Positions 15,851 to 26,758 of a stretch of 64,000 bases of DNA are shown in pieces. The notes beneath the pieces are model-generated. The model was not told the DNA's origin. It saw nothing but the letters and a program-made list of their open reading frames with translations, and ran no database searches. Numbering within the stretch: the stretch's first letter is position 1; each line of letters begins with the position of its first letter. A program made the translations under genes and the position numbers. This DNA is from Algibacter amylolyticus (GTDB lineage Bacteria; Bacteroidota; Bacteroidia; Flavobacteriales; Flavobacteriaceae): NCBI RefSeq assembly GCF_014202225.1, contig NZ_JACHGE010000001.1:663320-727319 (forward strand). The letters run 5' to 3'.

Positions 15851-18145
15851 ATGAGCGAAGAAAGCAAACGTAGAGAAGCCCTTATATACCACGCAAAACC
15901 AACTCCTGGAAAAATTGCAGTGGTGCCAACCAAAAAATATGCAAGTCAAAGAGATTTATCTTTAGCGTATTCACCTGGTGTTGCAGAACCTTGTTTAGAA
16001 ATTGAAAAAGATAAAGAAAATGCATACCGCTATACATCTAAAGGGAATTTAGTTGCTGTAATTTCTAACGGTACTGCCGTTTTAGGTTTAGGGAACATTG
16101 GTGCTTTGGCGGGGAAACCTGTTATGGAGGGAAAAGGGTTGCTTTTCAAGATTTTCGCGGATATCGATGTGTTTGATATTGAAGTTGATACTGAAAATGT
16201 TGAAGAATTCATTCAAACTGTAAAAAATATTGCGCCAACTTTTGGTGGTATTAATCTTGAAGATATTAAAGCGCCTGAAGCTTTTGAAATTGAAAGACGT
16301 TTAAAGGAAGAGCTGGATATTCCGGTAATGCATGACGACCAGCATGGTACTGCCATAATTTCGGCGGCAGCCTTATTAAATGCTGTAGAGTTATCAGAGA
16401 AAAAAATTGAAGACGTAAAAATAGTAATTAGCGGTGCTGGGGCTGCTGCTATTTCATGTTCTCGTTTATATCAAGCTTTTGGTGCCAAAGGTGAAAATAT
16501 GGTAATGCTGGATAGTAAAGGCGTTATTAGAAAAGATAGAGGAAACTTATCTTCTCAAAAAGCAGAATTTGCTACCGATAGAAAAATAGATACACTAGAT
16601 GAAGCTATGAAAGATGCCGATGTTTTTATCGGACTTTCTATGGCAGATATTGTTACTCCAGAGATGTTACTAAGCATGGCTAAAAACCCTATCGTTTTTG
16701 CTATGGCTAATCCAAATCCTGAAATTAAATACGATTTAGCAATTGCTACTCGTAAGGATATTATAATGGCAACAGGAAGAAGTGACCATCCTAATCAAGT
16801 AAATAATGTTTTAGGTTTCCCGTTTATATTTAGAGGAGCCTTGGATGTTCGCGCAACTGGTATTAACGAAGCCATGAAAATGGCAGCAGTAAAAGCTTTG
16901 GTTAAGTTAGCTAAAGAGCCTGTGCCAGAGCAAGTAAATATTGCCTATGGTGAAACGCGATTAACTTTTGGTAAAAATTATATTATTCCAAAACCGTTCG
17001 ATCCGCGTTTAATTGCCGAAATCCCACCAGCGGTGGCAAAAGCAGCTATGGATAGTGGTATTGCAAAATACCCTATTACCGATTGGGTGAAGTATGAAGA
17101 TACTTTAAGAGAACGTTTAGGTTCCGATAATAAGTTAATTAGATTATTATTAAATCGTGCGAAACTTAACCCTAAGCGTGTTGTTTTTGCCGAAGCAGAC
17201 CAATTAGATGTTTTAAAAGCAGCACAAATAGTGCATGAAGATGGTGTTGCAATGCCAATTCTTTTAGGTAGAAAGGAAACTATTGAAGCCTTAATGAAAG
17301 AAATTGAATTTGACGCAGATATTCCTATTATAGATCCTAAAACAGAAGAAGAAAACGAACGTAAAAATAAATATGCTAAAGTTTATTGGGAGCAACGTAA
17401 ACGCAGAGGTGTAACCTACTATTCGGCGCAACGATTAATGCGTGAGCGTAATTATTTTGCAGCTATGATGGTTAATGAAGGCGATGCAGATGCTGTTGTT
17501 TCTGGATATTCTCGTAATTACCCAACGGTTCTTAAACCTATGTTAGAGCTTATTGGTCTTATGCCAGGAGTGAGTAGAGCGGCAACTACCAATTTAATGA
17601 TGACAAAAAGAGGGCCTTTATTTTTAAGTGATACCTCAATTAATATAGATCCAGATGCTAAGACATTAGCTAAAATTACTCAAATGACCGATAGAGTAAT
17701 TAAAATGTTTGGCTTAAATCCAGTATTAGCTATGGTGTCTTATTCTAACTTTGGGTCGTCCATTAGTGAAAAAGCATCAAAAGTAAGAGAGGCTGTTTCT
17801 ATGTTGCATAGAAATTATCCGGAGATGATTGTAGATGGTGAATTACAGGCAGATTTTGCTTTAAACGACGAGATGCTTCAGGAGCGTTTTCCGTTTTCAA
17901 AACTGGCTGGTAAAAAAGTAAATGCACTTATTTTTCCAAATCTAGATTCAGCAAATATTACTTATAAGTTACTTAAAGAATTGTACGAAGCAGATTCAAT
18001 AGGTCCAATTATGATGGGTATGCGCAAGCCCGTCCATATCCTTCAATTAGGAGCAAGTGTTGATGAAATTGTAAATATGGCTGCCATTGCAGTTATTGAT
18101 GCTCAGAACAAGGAAAAATGGGAAAAAGAAAACCCGGGGTTGTAG
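15851..18145 (+). CDS. maeB: Malic enzyme fused to phosphotransacetylase-like domain (MaeB type)
   Basis: NADP-dependent decarboxylation of malate to pyruvate and CO2 in the cytoplasm. The 764-residue protein has the malic enzyme N-terminal domain (about 15-150, with YSPGVAEPC and GNIGALAGKPVMEGK), the NAD(P)-binding domain (about 160-400, with HDDQHGTAI and the Rossmann stretch IVISGAGAAA), and a C-terminal phosphate acetyl/butyryltransferase-like domain (about 430-760). In MaeB proteins the last domain usually binds acetyl-CoA as an allosteric sensor rather than acting as an enzyme. It is monocistronic, with its own promoter box. Confidence 0.95.
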   Translation: MSEESKRREALIYHAKPTPGKIAVVPTKKYASQRDLSLAYSPGVAEPCLEIEKDKENAYRYTSKGNLVAVISNGTAVLGLGNIGALAGKPVMEGKGLLFKIFADIDVFDIEVDTENVEEFIQTVKNIAPTFGGINLEDIKAPEAFEIERRLKEELDIPVMHDDQHGTAIISAAALLNAVELSEKKIEDVKIVISGAGAAAISCSRLYQAFGAKGENMVMLDSKGVIRKDRGNLSSQKAEFATDRKIDTLDEAMKDADVFIGLSMADIVTPEMLLSMAKNPIVFAMANPNPEIKYDLAIATRKDIIMATGRSDHPNQVNNVLGFPFIFRGALDVRATGINEAMKMAAVKALVKLAKEPVPEQVNIAYGETRLTFGKNYIIPKPFDPRLIAEIPPAVAKAAMDSGIAKYPITDWVKYEDTLRERLGSDNKLIRLLLNRAKLNPKRVVFAEADQLDVLKAAQIVHEDGVAMPILLGRKETIEALMKEIEFDADIPIIDPKTEEENERKNKYAKVYWEQRKRRGVTYYSAQRLMRERNYFAAMMVNEGDADAVVSGYSRNYPTVLKPMLELIGLMPGVSRAATTNLMMTKRGPLFLSDTSINIDPDAKTLAKITQMTDRVIKMFGLNPVLAMVSYSNFGSSISEKASKVREAVSMLHRNYPEMIVDGELQADFALNDEMLQERFPFSKLAGKKVNALIFPNLDSANITYKLLKELYEADSIGPIMMGMRKPVHILQLGASVDEIVNMAAIAVIDAQNKEKWEKENPGL

Positions 18146-18248
18146 GACTAACAAGTAATTACGTTAAAAGCTAAATAGAAAATCAGCTAATTTATTGCTG
18201 GAATGTCGATTAGTAAATAGGATATAAATTAAATGTTAATAATTTTAT

Positions 18249-18256
18249 TACATTTG
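18249..18256 (+). promoter_or_regulatory. Promoter -7 box for ruvA-sprA
   Basis: TACATTTG matches TAnnTTTG, 21 bp before the ruvA ATG, giving a very short leader. It probably also drives sprA, which starts 6 bp after ruvA. Confidence 0.55.
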
Positions 18257-18277
18257 GGGGTTAACGATTAACATTTT

Positions 18278-18859
18278 ATGATAACACATATTCAAGGAAA
18301 GCTTACCGAAAAAAATCCAACACATGTTGTTATTGATTGTAATGGCGTAGGGTATATGCTAAACATATCATTGCATACCTATTCTCAACTTCCAGATGGC
18401 GAGCTTTTAAAATTATATACACATTTACAGGTTAAAGAGGACTCTCATACATTATATGGGTTTTCTTCTATTGGTGAACGCGAGGTTTTTAGATTACTAA
18501 TTTCTGTAAGTGGTATTGGTTCTAGTATTGCCCGTACTATGTTATCATCATTAACTCCAAAACAATTGCGAGAAGGTATCGCTAGTGGAGATGTAGCATT
18601 AATTCAATCTGTAAAAGGTATTGGAGCTAAAACCGCGCAACGTGTTATTTTAGATTTAAAAGATAAAATCTTAAAGATTTACGATATTGACGATGTTTCT
18701 ATGCCTCAAGGCAATACCAACAAAGATGAAGCGTTATCTGCTTTAGAAGTGCTTGGTTTTGTTAAAAAACAAGCAGAACGTGTTGTGGATAAAATTATGA
18801 TAGGACACCCAGATGCCGATGTAGAAACTATTATAAAGCAGGCCTTAAAAAATTTATAA
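18278..18859 (+). CDS. ruvA: Holliday junction branch migration protein RuvA
   Basis: Subunit that binds four-way DNA junctions and loads the RuvB helicase during recombinational repair. It has 193 residues with the three RuvA domains in order: an OB-fold starting MITHIQGKL, tandem helix-hairpin-helix motifs (about 70-130, SGIGSSIARTML and VKGIGAKTAQRVI), and the C-terminal UBA-like domain that contacts RuvB (about 145-193, DEALSALEVLGF). ruvA immediately upstream of sprA is a common flavobacterial arrangement. Confidence 0.96.
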   Translation: MITHIQGKLTEKNPTHVVIDCNGVGYMLNISLHTYSQLPDGELLKLYTHLQVKEDSHTLYGFSSIGEREVFRLLISVSGIGSSIARTMLSSLTPKQLREGIASGDVALIQSVKGIGAKTAQRVILDLKDKILKIYDIDDVSMPQGNTNKDEALSALEVLGFVKKQAERVVDKIMIGHPDADVETIIKQALKNL

Positions 18860-18865
18860 TATATT

Positions 18866-21800
18866 TTGAACCAAACTAACTATAAACTTACTAAACAAAC
18901 ATTCCTATTAGCATTTCTGCTTTGTTATTCTTTTGTTGCTTGGTCTCAACAACCAGAACAAGACTCTGTACAAACTGGATTTAGTTTAGGGAAAATAAAA
19001 GTGCCTAATCCTAATAGTGTGGAGTCTAAATATACTTACGACCCCATAACGGATAGGTATATTTATACCGAAAAAATAGGTAGTTTTAATATTAATTATC
19101 CGGTTATACTTACGCCAAAAGAGTACTACGCGTTAGTTGCTAAAGAAAATTTACGAAGCTACTACAAAGAGAAAATTGATGCTTTTGAAGGTAAAAAGGA
19201 AGGTTCAGAAGAAACTCAGAAAAACTTACTGCCCGAATTCTATGTAAAATCAGATTTTTTCACCAGTATTTTTGGAAGTGACGTTATCGAGGTTATTCCG
19301 CAAGGATCGGTAGAAATGGATTTAGGTGTTCTTTTTTCAAAACAAGATAATCCATCGTTTTCACCACGAAATAGAAGTAATTTTACTTTCGATTTCGACC
19401 AGCGTATCAGTTTAAGTTTATTAGGTAAAGTCGGTACAAGGCTTCAGGTTAATGCTAATTACGACACACAATCTACATTTGATTTTCAGCAACTTATAAA
19501 ATTAGAATACACACCAACTGAAGATGATATTCTTCAAAAAATTGAAGTTGGTAATGTAAGTATGCCTTTAAATAGCTCTTTAATTACAGGAGCGCAAAGT
19601 TTATTTGGTGTAAAGGCACAATTACAATTCGGAAAAACAACCGTAACAGGTGTGTTTTCCGAACAAAAATCGCAAGCCAATACCGTGGTAGCTCAAGGTG
19701 GAGGGACGCTAGAAGATTTTGAGTTTTTTATTAGAGAATACGATGAAAACAGGCACTTCTTCCTAGCACAATACTTTAGAGATACATACGATTCGGCTTT
19801 GGCAAACTACCCTTTTGTAAACAATAAAGGTTTACAAATTACAAGATTGGAAGTTTGGGTGACTAATAGAAGTAACAGAACAGAAAATGTTAGAAATATT
19901 GTAGCGCTTCAAGATATTGGAGAGAGCGATAAAACCTATTCTACATCGGTACCTATATCTGCTGCTCCAGGGGCTTTTCCAGATAATGGTAATAATGGAT
20001 TTAATCCATTAACAATTACAACTGGTGGTTCAGTTTTAACCCAACAAATTAGAGATATTTCTACAGCAGATCAGGGTTTTGGGACTTTAAATAATGAAGT
20101 TGATGAAGGAGCTGATTATGCTAAACTTGAAAATGCAAGAAAATTAATTAGCGGTCAAGAATATACATTAAATACAGAGCTAGGTTACATTTCATTAAGT
20201 CAAAGACTTAGTAATGATGAGGTTTTAGCGGTGGCATATCAATACACCGTTGGTGGTAAGGTTTATCAAGTAGGTGAATTTGCTAACGATGGTTTGGAGG
20301 CTACAGAAGTGGAAACTAACGCCGATAACCAGGTGACTTCGGTAGTAAATACCGCCTTGGTTTTAAAAATGTTAAAGAGTAGTATTACCAATGTGAAGCA
20401 GCCTATTTGGGATTTAATGATGAAAAATATCTATGATACGGGTGCTTACAACTTGAGTCAAGATGATTTTACATTAAACATTTTTTATAACGAAGCTTCT
20501 CCGCTTAACTTTATTACGCCTGTTGGTGCTAGTTTCGAGTTAGATATTAACGGAAACCCTGTTACTACAAATACACCAAGTGACGATCTTATTGAAAACT
20601 CACCATTACTAAGGGTTTTCAACTTAGATAAATTAAACTTTAATAACGATCCGCAATCTCGAGGCGATGGTTTTTTCGATTTTGTATCGGGCATCACCGT
20701 TATTCCTCAAAACGGAAAAATTGTGTTTACAAGCGCTGAGCCTTTTGGAGAGTATTTATATAATGTTTTAGGTGGTGGTACTAAATATGACGATGAAGAT
20801 AATGGGGGATTTAATGAGGATCAGAAAAAATACGTGTACGATGTGCTTTATAAAAGTACAAAAACAGCTGCTTTAGAGGAAGCTGAAAAAAATAAATTCA
20901 AATTAAAAGGGCGCTATAAATCTTCTGGAGGAGGCGATGGTATTCCTATAGGAGCATTTAATGTTCCAAGAGGATCTGTCCGCGTAACTGCTGGTGGGCG
21001 TGTATTAGTTGAAGGTATCGACTATACCGTAAATTATCAACTAGGTAGGGTTCAAATTTTAGATGCATCTTTAGAAGCATCAAATACACCAATTCAAGTA
21101 TCAACCGAAAATAATGCCGTATTCGGGCAACAAACTAAACGTTTTACCGGAATAAATGTAGAACATAAATTCAACGAAAATTTTCTTTTAGGAGCTACAT
21201 TATTAAACCTAAACGAACGACCAATAACACAGAAAGCCAATTACGGTTCAGAATCAATAAACAATACCATTTTTGGTTTAAATGGAAACTTTTCTACCAA
21301 AGTACCTTTTTTAACTCGTTTGGCTAATAAATTGCCAAATATCGATACCGATGTGGAGTCTAACTTATCCCTTCGTGGCGAGTTTGCATATTTAGCTCCA
21401 GGAGCACCAAAAGGAACAGATTTAGAAGGCGAAGCCACATCGTATATTGACGATTTTGAAGGCTCGCAAAATAGCATCGATTTAACCTCGCAACAATCTT
21501 GGTTTTTATCTAGTAGACCGCTAGATATTGATGGCGATGGCGACGACAGTGAGCTTGAAGATCAAGCAGGTATTCAGAATGGTTATAACAGAGCCTTGTT
21601 AAATTGGTATACTATCGATCCTATATTTTATAGCTCGCAAAGACCAGATGAAATTTCAGATGAAGATGTATCTAGTTTATATACAAGTCGTGTATTTATA
21701 AATGAATTATTCCCTAATCAAGACTTAGTTCAAGGGCAAAACTCAGTAATTTATACTTTAGATTTAGCTTACTATCCAGAAGAGCGTGGACCTTATAACT

Positions 21801-24800
21801 TCCAGACCACCAATATTAATAATGAAATGCTTACTACTCCTCAAGATTCATGGGCAGGTATTACAAGGCAATTAACCTCTACCGATTTTGAGCAACAAAA
21901 TGTAGAATATATCGATTTCTGGTTACAAGATCCGTTTCAAGATAACCCATCAAATCCGGGAGGTAAATTAGTATTTAACCTAGGTAATATTTCAGAAGAT
22001 ATTATTAAGGATGGAAAAAAACTATATGAAAACGGCTTACCAAAAGATGGCGATATTAGTTTGTTAAACGAAACATCTTGGGGTACTGTTGTTCCTCAAA
22101 ACCAATCGTTACTTTATACCTTTGATAGTACTGGTGATGAACGAACTAATCAAGATGTTGGATACGATGGTTATAATGATGCGGATGAGATAGCAAAATT
22201 TGGATCGCAATTTGGAGAGGATCCTGCAAAGGATAATTACTCGTATTTTTTAAATACTAGTGGAGATATTTTCGAGCGTTATAAAAGGTATAATGGTGTA
22301 GAAGGTAATACACCTGATACGTTTTCAGATACCGATAGAGCAGCCAATACACAACCAGATGTAGAGGATATAAATCGTGATAACACCATGAACACGATTG
22401 ATAGTTATTACGAATATGAATTAGATCTTAATAGAACTAATTTACCTCAGAGTCAAGCCGATTTCGATAATATTCCTAATGGAAATCCTTTAAAGGAATT
22501 TTTAAGAGATTTTAAAGATCAACCACGTACACTTCCCAATGGCGAATCTGTTAACGTAAGATGGTATCAATTTAGAATTCCTGTAGAAGGTAGTCATGTT
22601 AAGGCTGTAGGTGGAATAAGTGATTTACGTTCGGTAAGGTTTGCTAGAATTTACCTTAAAGATTTTCAAGAAGCTACTATTTTTCGTTTTGGTACTTTAG
22701 ATTTAGTTCGAAGTGATTGGAGACGTTATACCCAGTCGTTAGAATTTAATGATGATGATCCAGATGATGATAATACCGATTTCTCAGTTGGTGTAATTGG
22801 TACAATTGAAAACGAAGGAAGTTACCAAAGACCTCCAGGAATTGAGCCAGAAGAGCTGTATAATAACAACACAGTGGTTAGCCAAAACGAGCAATCTTTA
22901 GTAGTTAAGGTTTGTAATTTAGAAACTGAAGATTCAAGAGCAGTATACAAAAACATAAATCTAGACATGCGTCAATATAAACGTATGCGAATGTTTATGC
23001 ATGCCGAAGATGGCGAGTCTGGTATAGGTACTTTATCAGATAAAGAATTGGTTGGTTTTATTAGAATGGGTAATGATTTAACCGAAAATTATTATCAAAT
23101 AGAAATTCCCTTAGAAGTTTCAACATCCACCTTATGGCCAACATCAAATGAGATTAATTTACCTGTAGATATTTTAGGGAAAATTAAAGCCCAAGGTATT
23201 TCAGATATGACATTAAGCAACGAAGACCCTACGTTTTATGATGTGATAGATGGAGAAATTGTTCTGGTAGCAGATCCTTTTGATGGTTATGAAATTGGGC
23301 AACACCGTGTAGGAATAAAAGGAAATCCTAATTTTGGAGATATTAGAACACTTATGGTTGGTGTTAAGAATGCAACATCAAGTGACGATGTTTGTGCTGA
23401 GGTTTGGTTTAATGAGTTGCGCTTATCCGATTTGGATAACGAAGGTGGTTGGGCTGCTGTAGTAAGTATGGATACTAATATTGCAGACTTTGCTAGCATT
23501 AGTGCTACGGGAAGACAAAGCACCTCTGGTTTTGGATCTATAGAACAAGGACCAAGTCAACGTAGTTTGGAAGATGTGAAACAATATGATGTGGTTACCA
23601 ATATAAATGTTGGTCAATTATTACCAAAAAAATGGGGTATACAGGTGCCATTTAATTATTCGCAAAGCGAAGAGTTAGTAACACCAAAATACGATCAATT
23701 TTATGAGGATTTAACTCTAGATTCTCGTATAGATGCTGCAGAAACCGAACAAGAAAAAGAAACCATAAGACAGCAATCTGAAGATTACACAAAACGCCAA
23801 AGTATTAACTTTATAGGCGTAAGAAAAACCAGAACTACAGATAAGAAACCGCGTTTTTACGATGTAGAAAATGTAACGTTAAACTATTCCTATAACAAAG
23901 TACAACACCGAGATTTCGAGATTGAGAACTCGGTTAGTAAAACGTTACGTGTTGGTGCTAATTATGCACACAATTTTAATCCTATTACTATTGAGCCTTT
24001 CAAGAAAAACGATTCGCTTTTTACTGGTAAATACTGGAAAATATTAAAGGAGTTTAATTTTAATTTATTACCAACAAGCTTTACAATTAATACGGATATT
24101 AATAGACAGTTTAATCGTCAAAAGTTTAGAGAAATAGATTTAACTGCAGATAGTGGTAATATTGGTATTGAAGAGTTATTCAGAAGAAATTATACATTTG
24201 ATTTTCAATACGCTATCAATTATAATTTAACCAGATCGTTACAATTCAATTTTACTGCGGCTAATAATAATATTGTTAGAAATTATTTTAAAGACAATGA
24301 TTTAATTGCAGGTGAACAGGACGATGAATTAGATGTTTGGGATGGTTTAATGGATATTGGAGACCCTAACAGGCAAACGCAAAATTTAGGGGTTACTTAC
24401 CAATTACCACTTAATAAATTACCAATGTTTAGCTTTATTGATGCCACGTATCAATATACAGGTAGTTTTCAATGGCAAAAAGGCTCAGATTTATATGGTA
24501 GTTTAGAGGTTGATGGTGTGACTTACGATTTAGGAAACACGGTACAAAATTCAAACGTTCATAATATCAACACCTCGTTGGATATGAATCGCTTTTACAA
24601 GTATATAGGTTTGGTTAAAAAACCAATTAGACGTGTAAGAACTAGAACAACTCCAGGCGGGGCACCTCCGGGAGGCGATGCGAAAGACACTAAAAAGAAG
24701 ACGTCTAGAGTTAAAAACCAAAGCCTTACCAAATTGTTAAATGCTGGTGTAGATATTTTAACAAGTGTAAAAAGAATTCAAGTTAACTACTCCGAGAATA

Positions 24801-26131
24801 ATGGTATGTATTTACCAGGATATTTAAACACTCCAGGATTTGTAGGGACCTTAAAACCAACAGTTGGTTTTACATTTGGTAGCCAAAGCGATGTTAGGTA
24901 TTTAGCTGCAAGACGTGGTTGGCTAACAACTTTCGATGAGTTTAACCAACAATTTACATCTACAAACACAAAACAATTAGATATTTCGGCAAGTTTACAA
25001 CCTGTTAAAGATTTAAAAATTGATATTGTGGGTAACAGAGCGTATTACGAAAATTTTACAGAGAACTACAGAGTTGATAATGGTATATACAACCCATTAA
25101 CACCAAATACCTTTGGTAACTTTAATATATCGACGGTTTTAATTAAAACAGCCTTTAGCCAAAGTGATGAATTACGATCGGATGCTTTTGATGATTTTAG
25201 AGCAAACAGATTAAAAGTAGCAGAACGACTAGCCGAAGAGTTTTATGGCACAACCACTTATGATAGAGATCCGGAAACTAACTTTCCTTTAGGTTTTGGT
25301 AAAAACAACCAGAAAGTATTGTTGCCAGCCTTTTTAGCAGCGTATTCTGGTCAAGATGCTAATAAAGTACAAACAGGAGCTTTTAGAGATATTCCAATTC
25401 CTAACTGGGATTTAAAATATACAGGATTCATGAAGTTTGGTTGGTTTAAAAAGCGTTTTAAACGTTTTTCTTTAACGCATGGTTACCGTTCGGCTTACAC
25501 TATAAATCAGTTTAGCACCAATTTAAATATAGATCCAAACGGGTTAGGTAATGAGGCACCACCAACGCCAGGTGTTGCTTATGCAGATCAATCGGATGCA
25601 TCAAAAGATCAATCTGGTAATTTTAAAAACGAAAGACTGTTTAGTAATATTAACTTAACAGAATTGTTTAGTCCGTTGGTTAGAATTGATATGGAAATGA
25701 ATAATTCGGTTAGGGTACAAGCTGAAATTAAAAAAGATAGAATGTTGTCTTTAAGTTTTGATAACAACCTGTTAACAGAGGTACAAGGCAACGAGTACAT
25801 TTTTGGTTTAGGGTATAGGATTAAAGATTTACGTATTAGATCGAAATTAGCAGGACCAAAAAAACGTATTGTTAGCGATTTAAATATGAAGGCAGATATT
25901 TCGGTAAGAGATAATAAAACCATAATTAGATATTTAGATTTAGAAAATAATCAAATTACATCGGGTCAAACTATTTGGGGCTTAAAATACTCGGCAGATT
26001 ATGCCTTTAGTAAAAACCTAACTGGTATTTTTTATTTTGATTATACGTTCTCTGATTATGCTATATCTACTGCCTTCCCGCAAACTACTATTCGATCTGG
26101 GTTTACAGTACGTTATAACTTTGGGAACTAA
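18866..26131 (+). CDS. sprA: SprA, type IX secretion outer-membrane translocon and gliding protein
   Basis: Forms the very large single-chain beta-barrel channel through which type IX secretion cargo crosses the outer membrane, and is needed for gliding. It has 2421 residues, the usual size for SprA (Sov in Porphyromonas). The N-terminal signal peptide ends near FVAWSQQ (about residue 29); the early SprA regions (IPQGSVEMDLGVLFSK, LLGKVGTRLQVNANYDTQ) are readable, and the C-terminus ends in an aromatic-rich strand (GFTVRYNFGN). The start is TTG, six bases after ruvA; no in-frame ATG gives an intact signal peptide. No cargo with a type IX C-terminal domain was seen in the window. Confidence 0.96.
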   Translation: MNQTNYKLTKQTFLLAFLLCYSFVAWSQQPEQDSVQTGFSLGKIKVPNPNSVESKYTYDPITDRYIYTEKIGSFNINYPVILTPKEYYALVAKENLRSYYKEKIDAFEGKKEGSEETQKNLLPEFYVKSDFFTSIFGSDVIEVIPQGSVEMDLGVLFSKQDNPSFSPRNRSNFTFDFDQRISLSLLGKVGTRLQVNANYDTQSTFDFQQLIKLEYTPTEDDILQKIEVGNVSMPLNSSLITGAQSLFGVKAQLQFGKTTVTGVFSEQKSQANTVVAQGGGTLEDFEFFIREYDENRHFFLAQYFRDTYDSALANYPFVNNKGLQITRLEVWVTNRSNRTENVRNIVALQDIGESDKTYSTSVPISAAPGAFPDNGNNGFNPLTITTGGSVLTQQIRDISTADQGFGTLNNEVDEGADYAKLENARKLISGQEYTLNTELGYISLSQRLSNDEVLAVAYQYTVGGKVYQVGEFANDGLEATEVETNADNQVTSVVNTALVLKMLKSSITNVKQPIWDLMMKNIYDTGAYNLSQDDFTLNIFYNEASPLNFITPVGASFELDINGNPVTTNTPSDDLIENSPLLRVFNLDKLNFNNDPQSRGDGFFDFVSGITVIPQNGKIVFTSAEPFGEYLYNVLGGGTKYDDEDNGGFNEDQKKYVYDVLYKSTKTAALEEAEKNKFKLKGRYKSSGGGDGIPIGAFNVPRGSVRVTAGGRVLVEGIDYTVNYQLGRVQILDASLEASNTPIQVSTENNAVFGQQTKRFTGINVEHKFNENFLLGATLLNLNERPITQKANYGSESINNTIFGLNGNFSTKVPFLTRLANKLPNIDTDVESNLSLRGEFAYLAPGAPKGTDLEGEATSYIDDFEGSQNSIDLTSQQSWFLSSRPLDIDGDGDDSELEDQAGIQNGYNRALLNWYTIDPIFYSSQRPDEISDEDVSSLYTSRVFINELFPNQDLVQGQNSVIYTLDLAYYPEERGPYNFQTTNINNEMLTTPQDSWAGITRQLTSTDFEQQNVEYIDFWLQDPFQDNPSNPGGKLVFNLGNISEDIIKDGKKLYENGLPKDGDISLLNETSWGTVVPQNQSLLYTFDSTGDERTNQDVGYDGYNDADEIAKFGSQFGEDPAKDNYSYFLNTSGDIFERYKRYNGVEGNTPDTFSDTDRAANTQPDVEDINRDNTMNTIDSYYEYELDLNRTNLPQSQADFDNIPNGNPLKEFLRDFKDQPRTLPNGESVNVRWYQFRIPVEGSHVKAVGGISDLRSVRFARIYLKDFQEATIFRFGTLDLVRSDWRRYTQSLEFNDDDPDDDNTDFSVGVIGTIENEGSYQRPPGIEPEELYNNNTVVSQNEQSLVVKVCNLETEDSRAVYKNINLDMRQYKRMRMFMHAEDGESGIGTLSDKELVGFIRMGNDLTENYYQIEIPLEVSTSTLWPTSNEINLPVDILGKIKAQGISDMTLSNEDPTFYDVIDGEIVLVADPFDGYEIGQHRVGIKGNPNFGDIRTLMVGVKNATSSDDVCAEVWFNELRLSDLDNEGGWAAVVSMDTNIADFASISATGRQSTSGFGSIEQGPSQRSLEDVKQYDVVTNINVGQLLPKKWGIQVPFNYSQSEELVTPKYDQFYEDLTLDSRIDAAETEQEKETIRQQSEDYTKRQSINFIGVRKTRTTDKKPRFYDVENVTLNYSYNKVQHRDFEIENSVSKTLRVGANYAHNFNPITIEPFKKNDSLFTGKYWKILKEFNFNLLPTSFTINTDINRQFNRQKFREIDLTADSGNIGIEELFRRNYTFDFQYAINYNLTRSLQFNFTAANNNIVRNYFKDNDLIAGEQDDELDVWDGLMDIGDPNRQTQNLGVTYQLPLNKLPMFSFIDATYQYTGSFQWQKGSDLYGSLEVDGVTYDLGNTVQNSNVHNINTSLDMNRFYKYIGLVKKPIRRVRTRTTPGGAPPGGDAKDTKKKTSRVKNQSLTKLLNAGVDILTSVKRIQVNYSENNGMYLPGYLNTPGFVGTLKPTVGFTFGSQSDVRYLAARRGWLTTFDEFNQQFTSTNTKQLDISASLQPVKDLKIDIVGNRAYYENFTENYRVDNGIYNPLTPNTFGNFNISTVLIKTAFSQSDELRSDAFDDFRANRLKVAERLAEEFYGTTTYDRDPETNFPLGFGKNNQKVLLPAFLAAYSGQDANKVQTGAFRDIPIPNWDLKYTGFMKFGWFKKRFKRFSLTHGYRSAYTINQFSTNLNIDPNGLGNEAPPTPGVAYADQSDASKDQSGNFKNERLFSNINLTELFSPLVRIDMEMNNSVRVQAEIKKDRMLSLSFDNNLLTEVQGNEYIFGLGYRIKDLRIRSKLAGPKKRIVSDLNMKADISVRDNKTIIRYLDLENNQITSGQTIWGLKYSADYAFSKNLTGIFYFDYTFSDYAISTAFPQTTIRSGFTVRYNFGN

Positions 26132-26197
26132 TTAAGGTATACCAAGTAACACAAAAGTCTTTTTATTTAGTATTAGTTACTATATTTAAGGTTTTCC

Positions 26198-26293
26198 CCG
26201 CGCTAGGGATAGTAAAGGAAAGCCCACAGCCCGACGAAGGAGGTGCGAGGACTTGTATTGGATAGCCCGACCCTAGTGGTAGCGCCCAAAAAA
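26198..26293 (+). repeat. Dispersed intergenic repeat, copy A
   Basis: GC-richer island (about 96 bp) between sprA and gcvH. It opens with GCGCTAGGGAT and ends with GCCCGACCC, a short spacer and GTAGCGCCCAAAAA. The left GCGCTA can pair with the right TAGCGC. It shares a 24-bp exact block (26219-26242) with copy D and its 3' end with copy C. It lies upstream of the gcvH promoter. Confidence 0.8.
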
Positions 26294-26320
26294 ATAAGCT
26301 TGTTAATTACCGGTTTGAGG

Positions 26321-26351
26321 TTTGAAAAGTGATTGCGAATAAATACATTTG
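26321..26351 (+). promoter_or_regulatory. Promoter of gcvH
   Basis: TTTG at 26321-26324, then 19 bp, then TACATTTG at 26344-26351: a full match to the Bacteroidota -33/-7 promoter with ideal spacing, 26 bp upstream of the gcvH ATG. Confidence 0.8.
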
Positions 26352-26377
26352 TTAAATAAATATATTAAAATTATAAA

Positions 26378-26758
26378 ATGAATATTCCTGCTGAATTAAA
26401 ATACACGAAAGACCACGAATGGGTTAAGTTAGTTGGCGACGTTGCTACCATTGGAATTACCGATTTTGCACAAAGTGAATTAGGTGATATTGTTTATGTT
26501 GAGGTTGAAACTGTTGATGAAACTTTAGAAGCCGATGAGGTTTTTGGAACTGTTGAAGCGGTTAAAACGGTATCTGATTTATTTTTACCATTAACTGGTG
26601 AGATTACTGAGTTTAATGAAGGTTTAGAGGATGAACCAGAAGTGGTAAACTCGGATCCTTATGGAGCAGGTTGGATGATAAAATTAAAATGTTCGGATTT
26701 ATCGCAAGCAGAAGGATTATTATCTGCCGATGATTATAAAGCCTTAATTGGTGCTTAA
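26378..26758 (+). CDS. gcvH: Glycine cleavage system H protein
   Basis: Lipoyl carrier that shuttles the aminomethyl group between P, T and L proteins of the glycine cleavage complex in the cytoplasm. It has 126 residues, the standard length, with the lipoyl-domain fold; the lipoylated Lys63 is in TVEAVKTVSD. The 3' end overlaps the VanZ-like gene by a few bases. The other gcv genes are not in the window. Confidence 0.97.
   Translation: MNIPAELKYTKDHEWVKLVGDVATIGITDFAQSELGDIVYVEVETVDETLEADEVFGTVEAVKTVSDLFLPLTGEITEFNEGLEDEPEVVNSDPYGAGWMIKLKCSDLSQAEGLLSADDYKALIGA

Noticed and set aside
25609-25923. 104-residue open frame on the minus strand within sprA
   Set aside because: It lies entirely inside the clear sprA frame, has no recognisable domain or promoter and is compositionally like an antisense shadow.
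26198-26293. Possible tRNA, RNase P or riboswitch upstream of gcvH
   Set aside because: The GC-rich island first suggested a glycine riboswitch or other RNA gene, but its blocks recur at three unrelated loci, so it is a repeat copy and not a gcvH-specific regulator.
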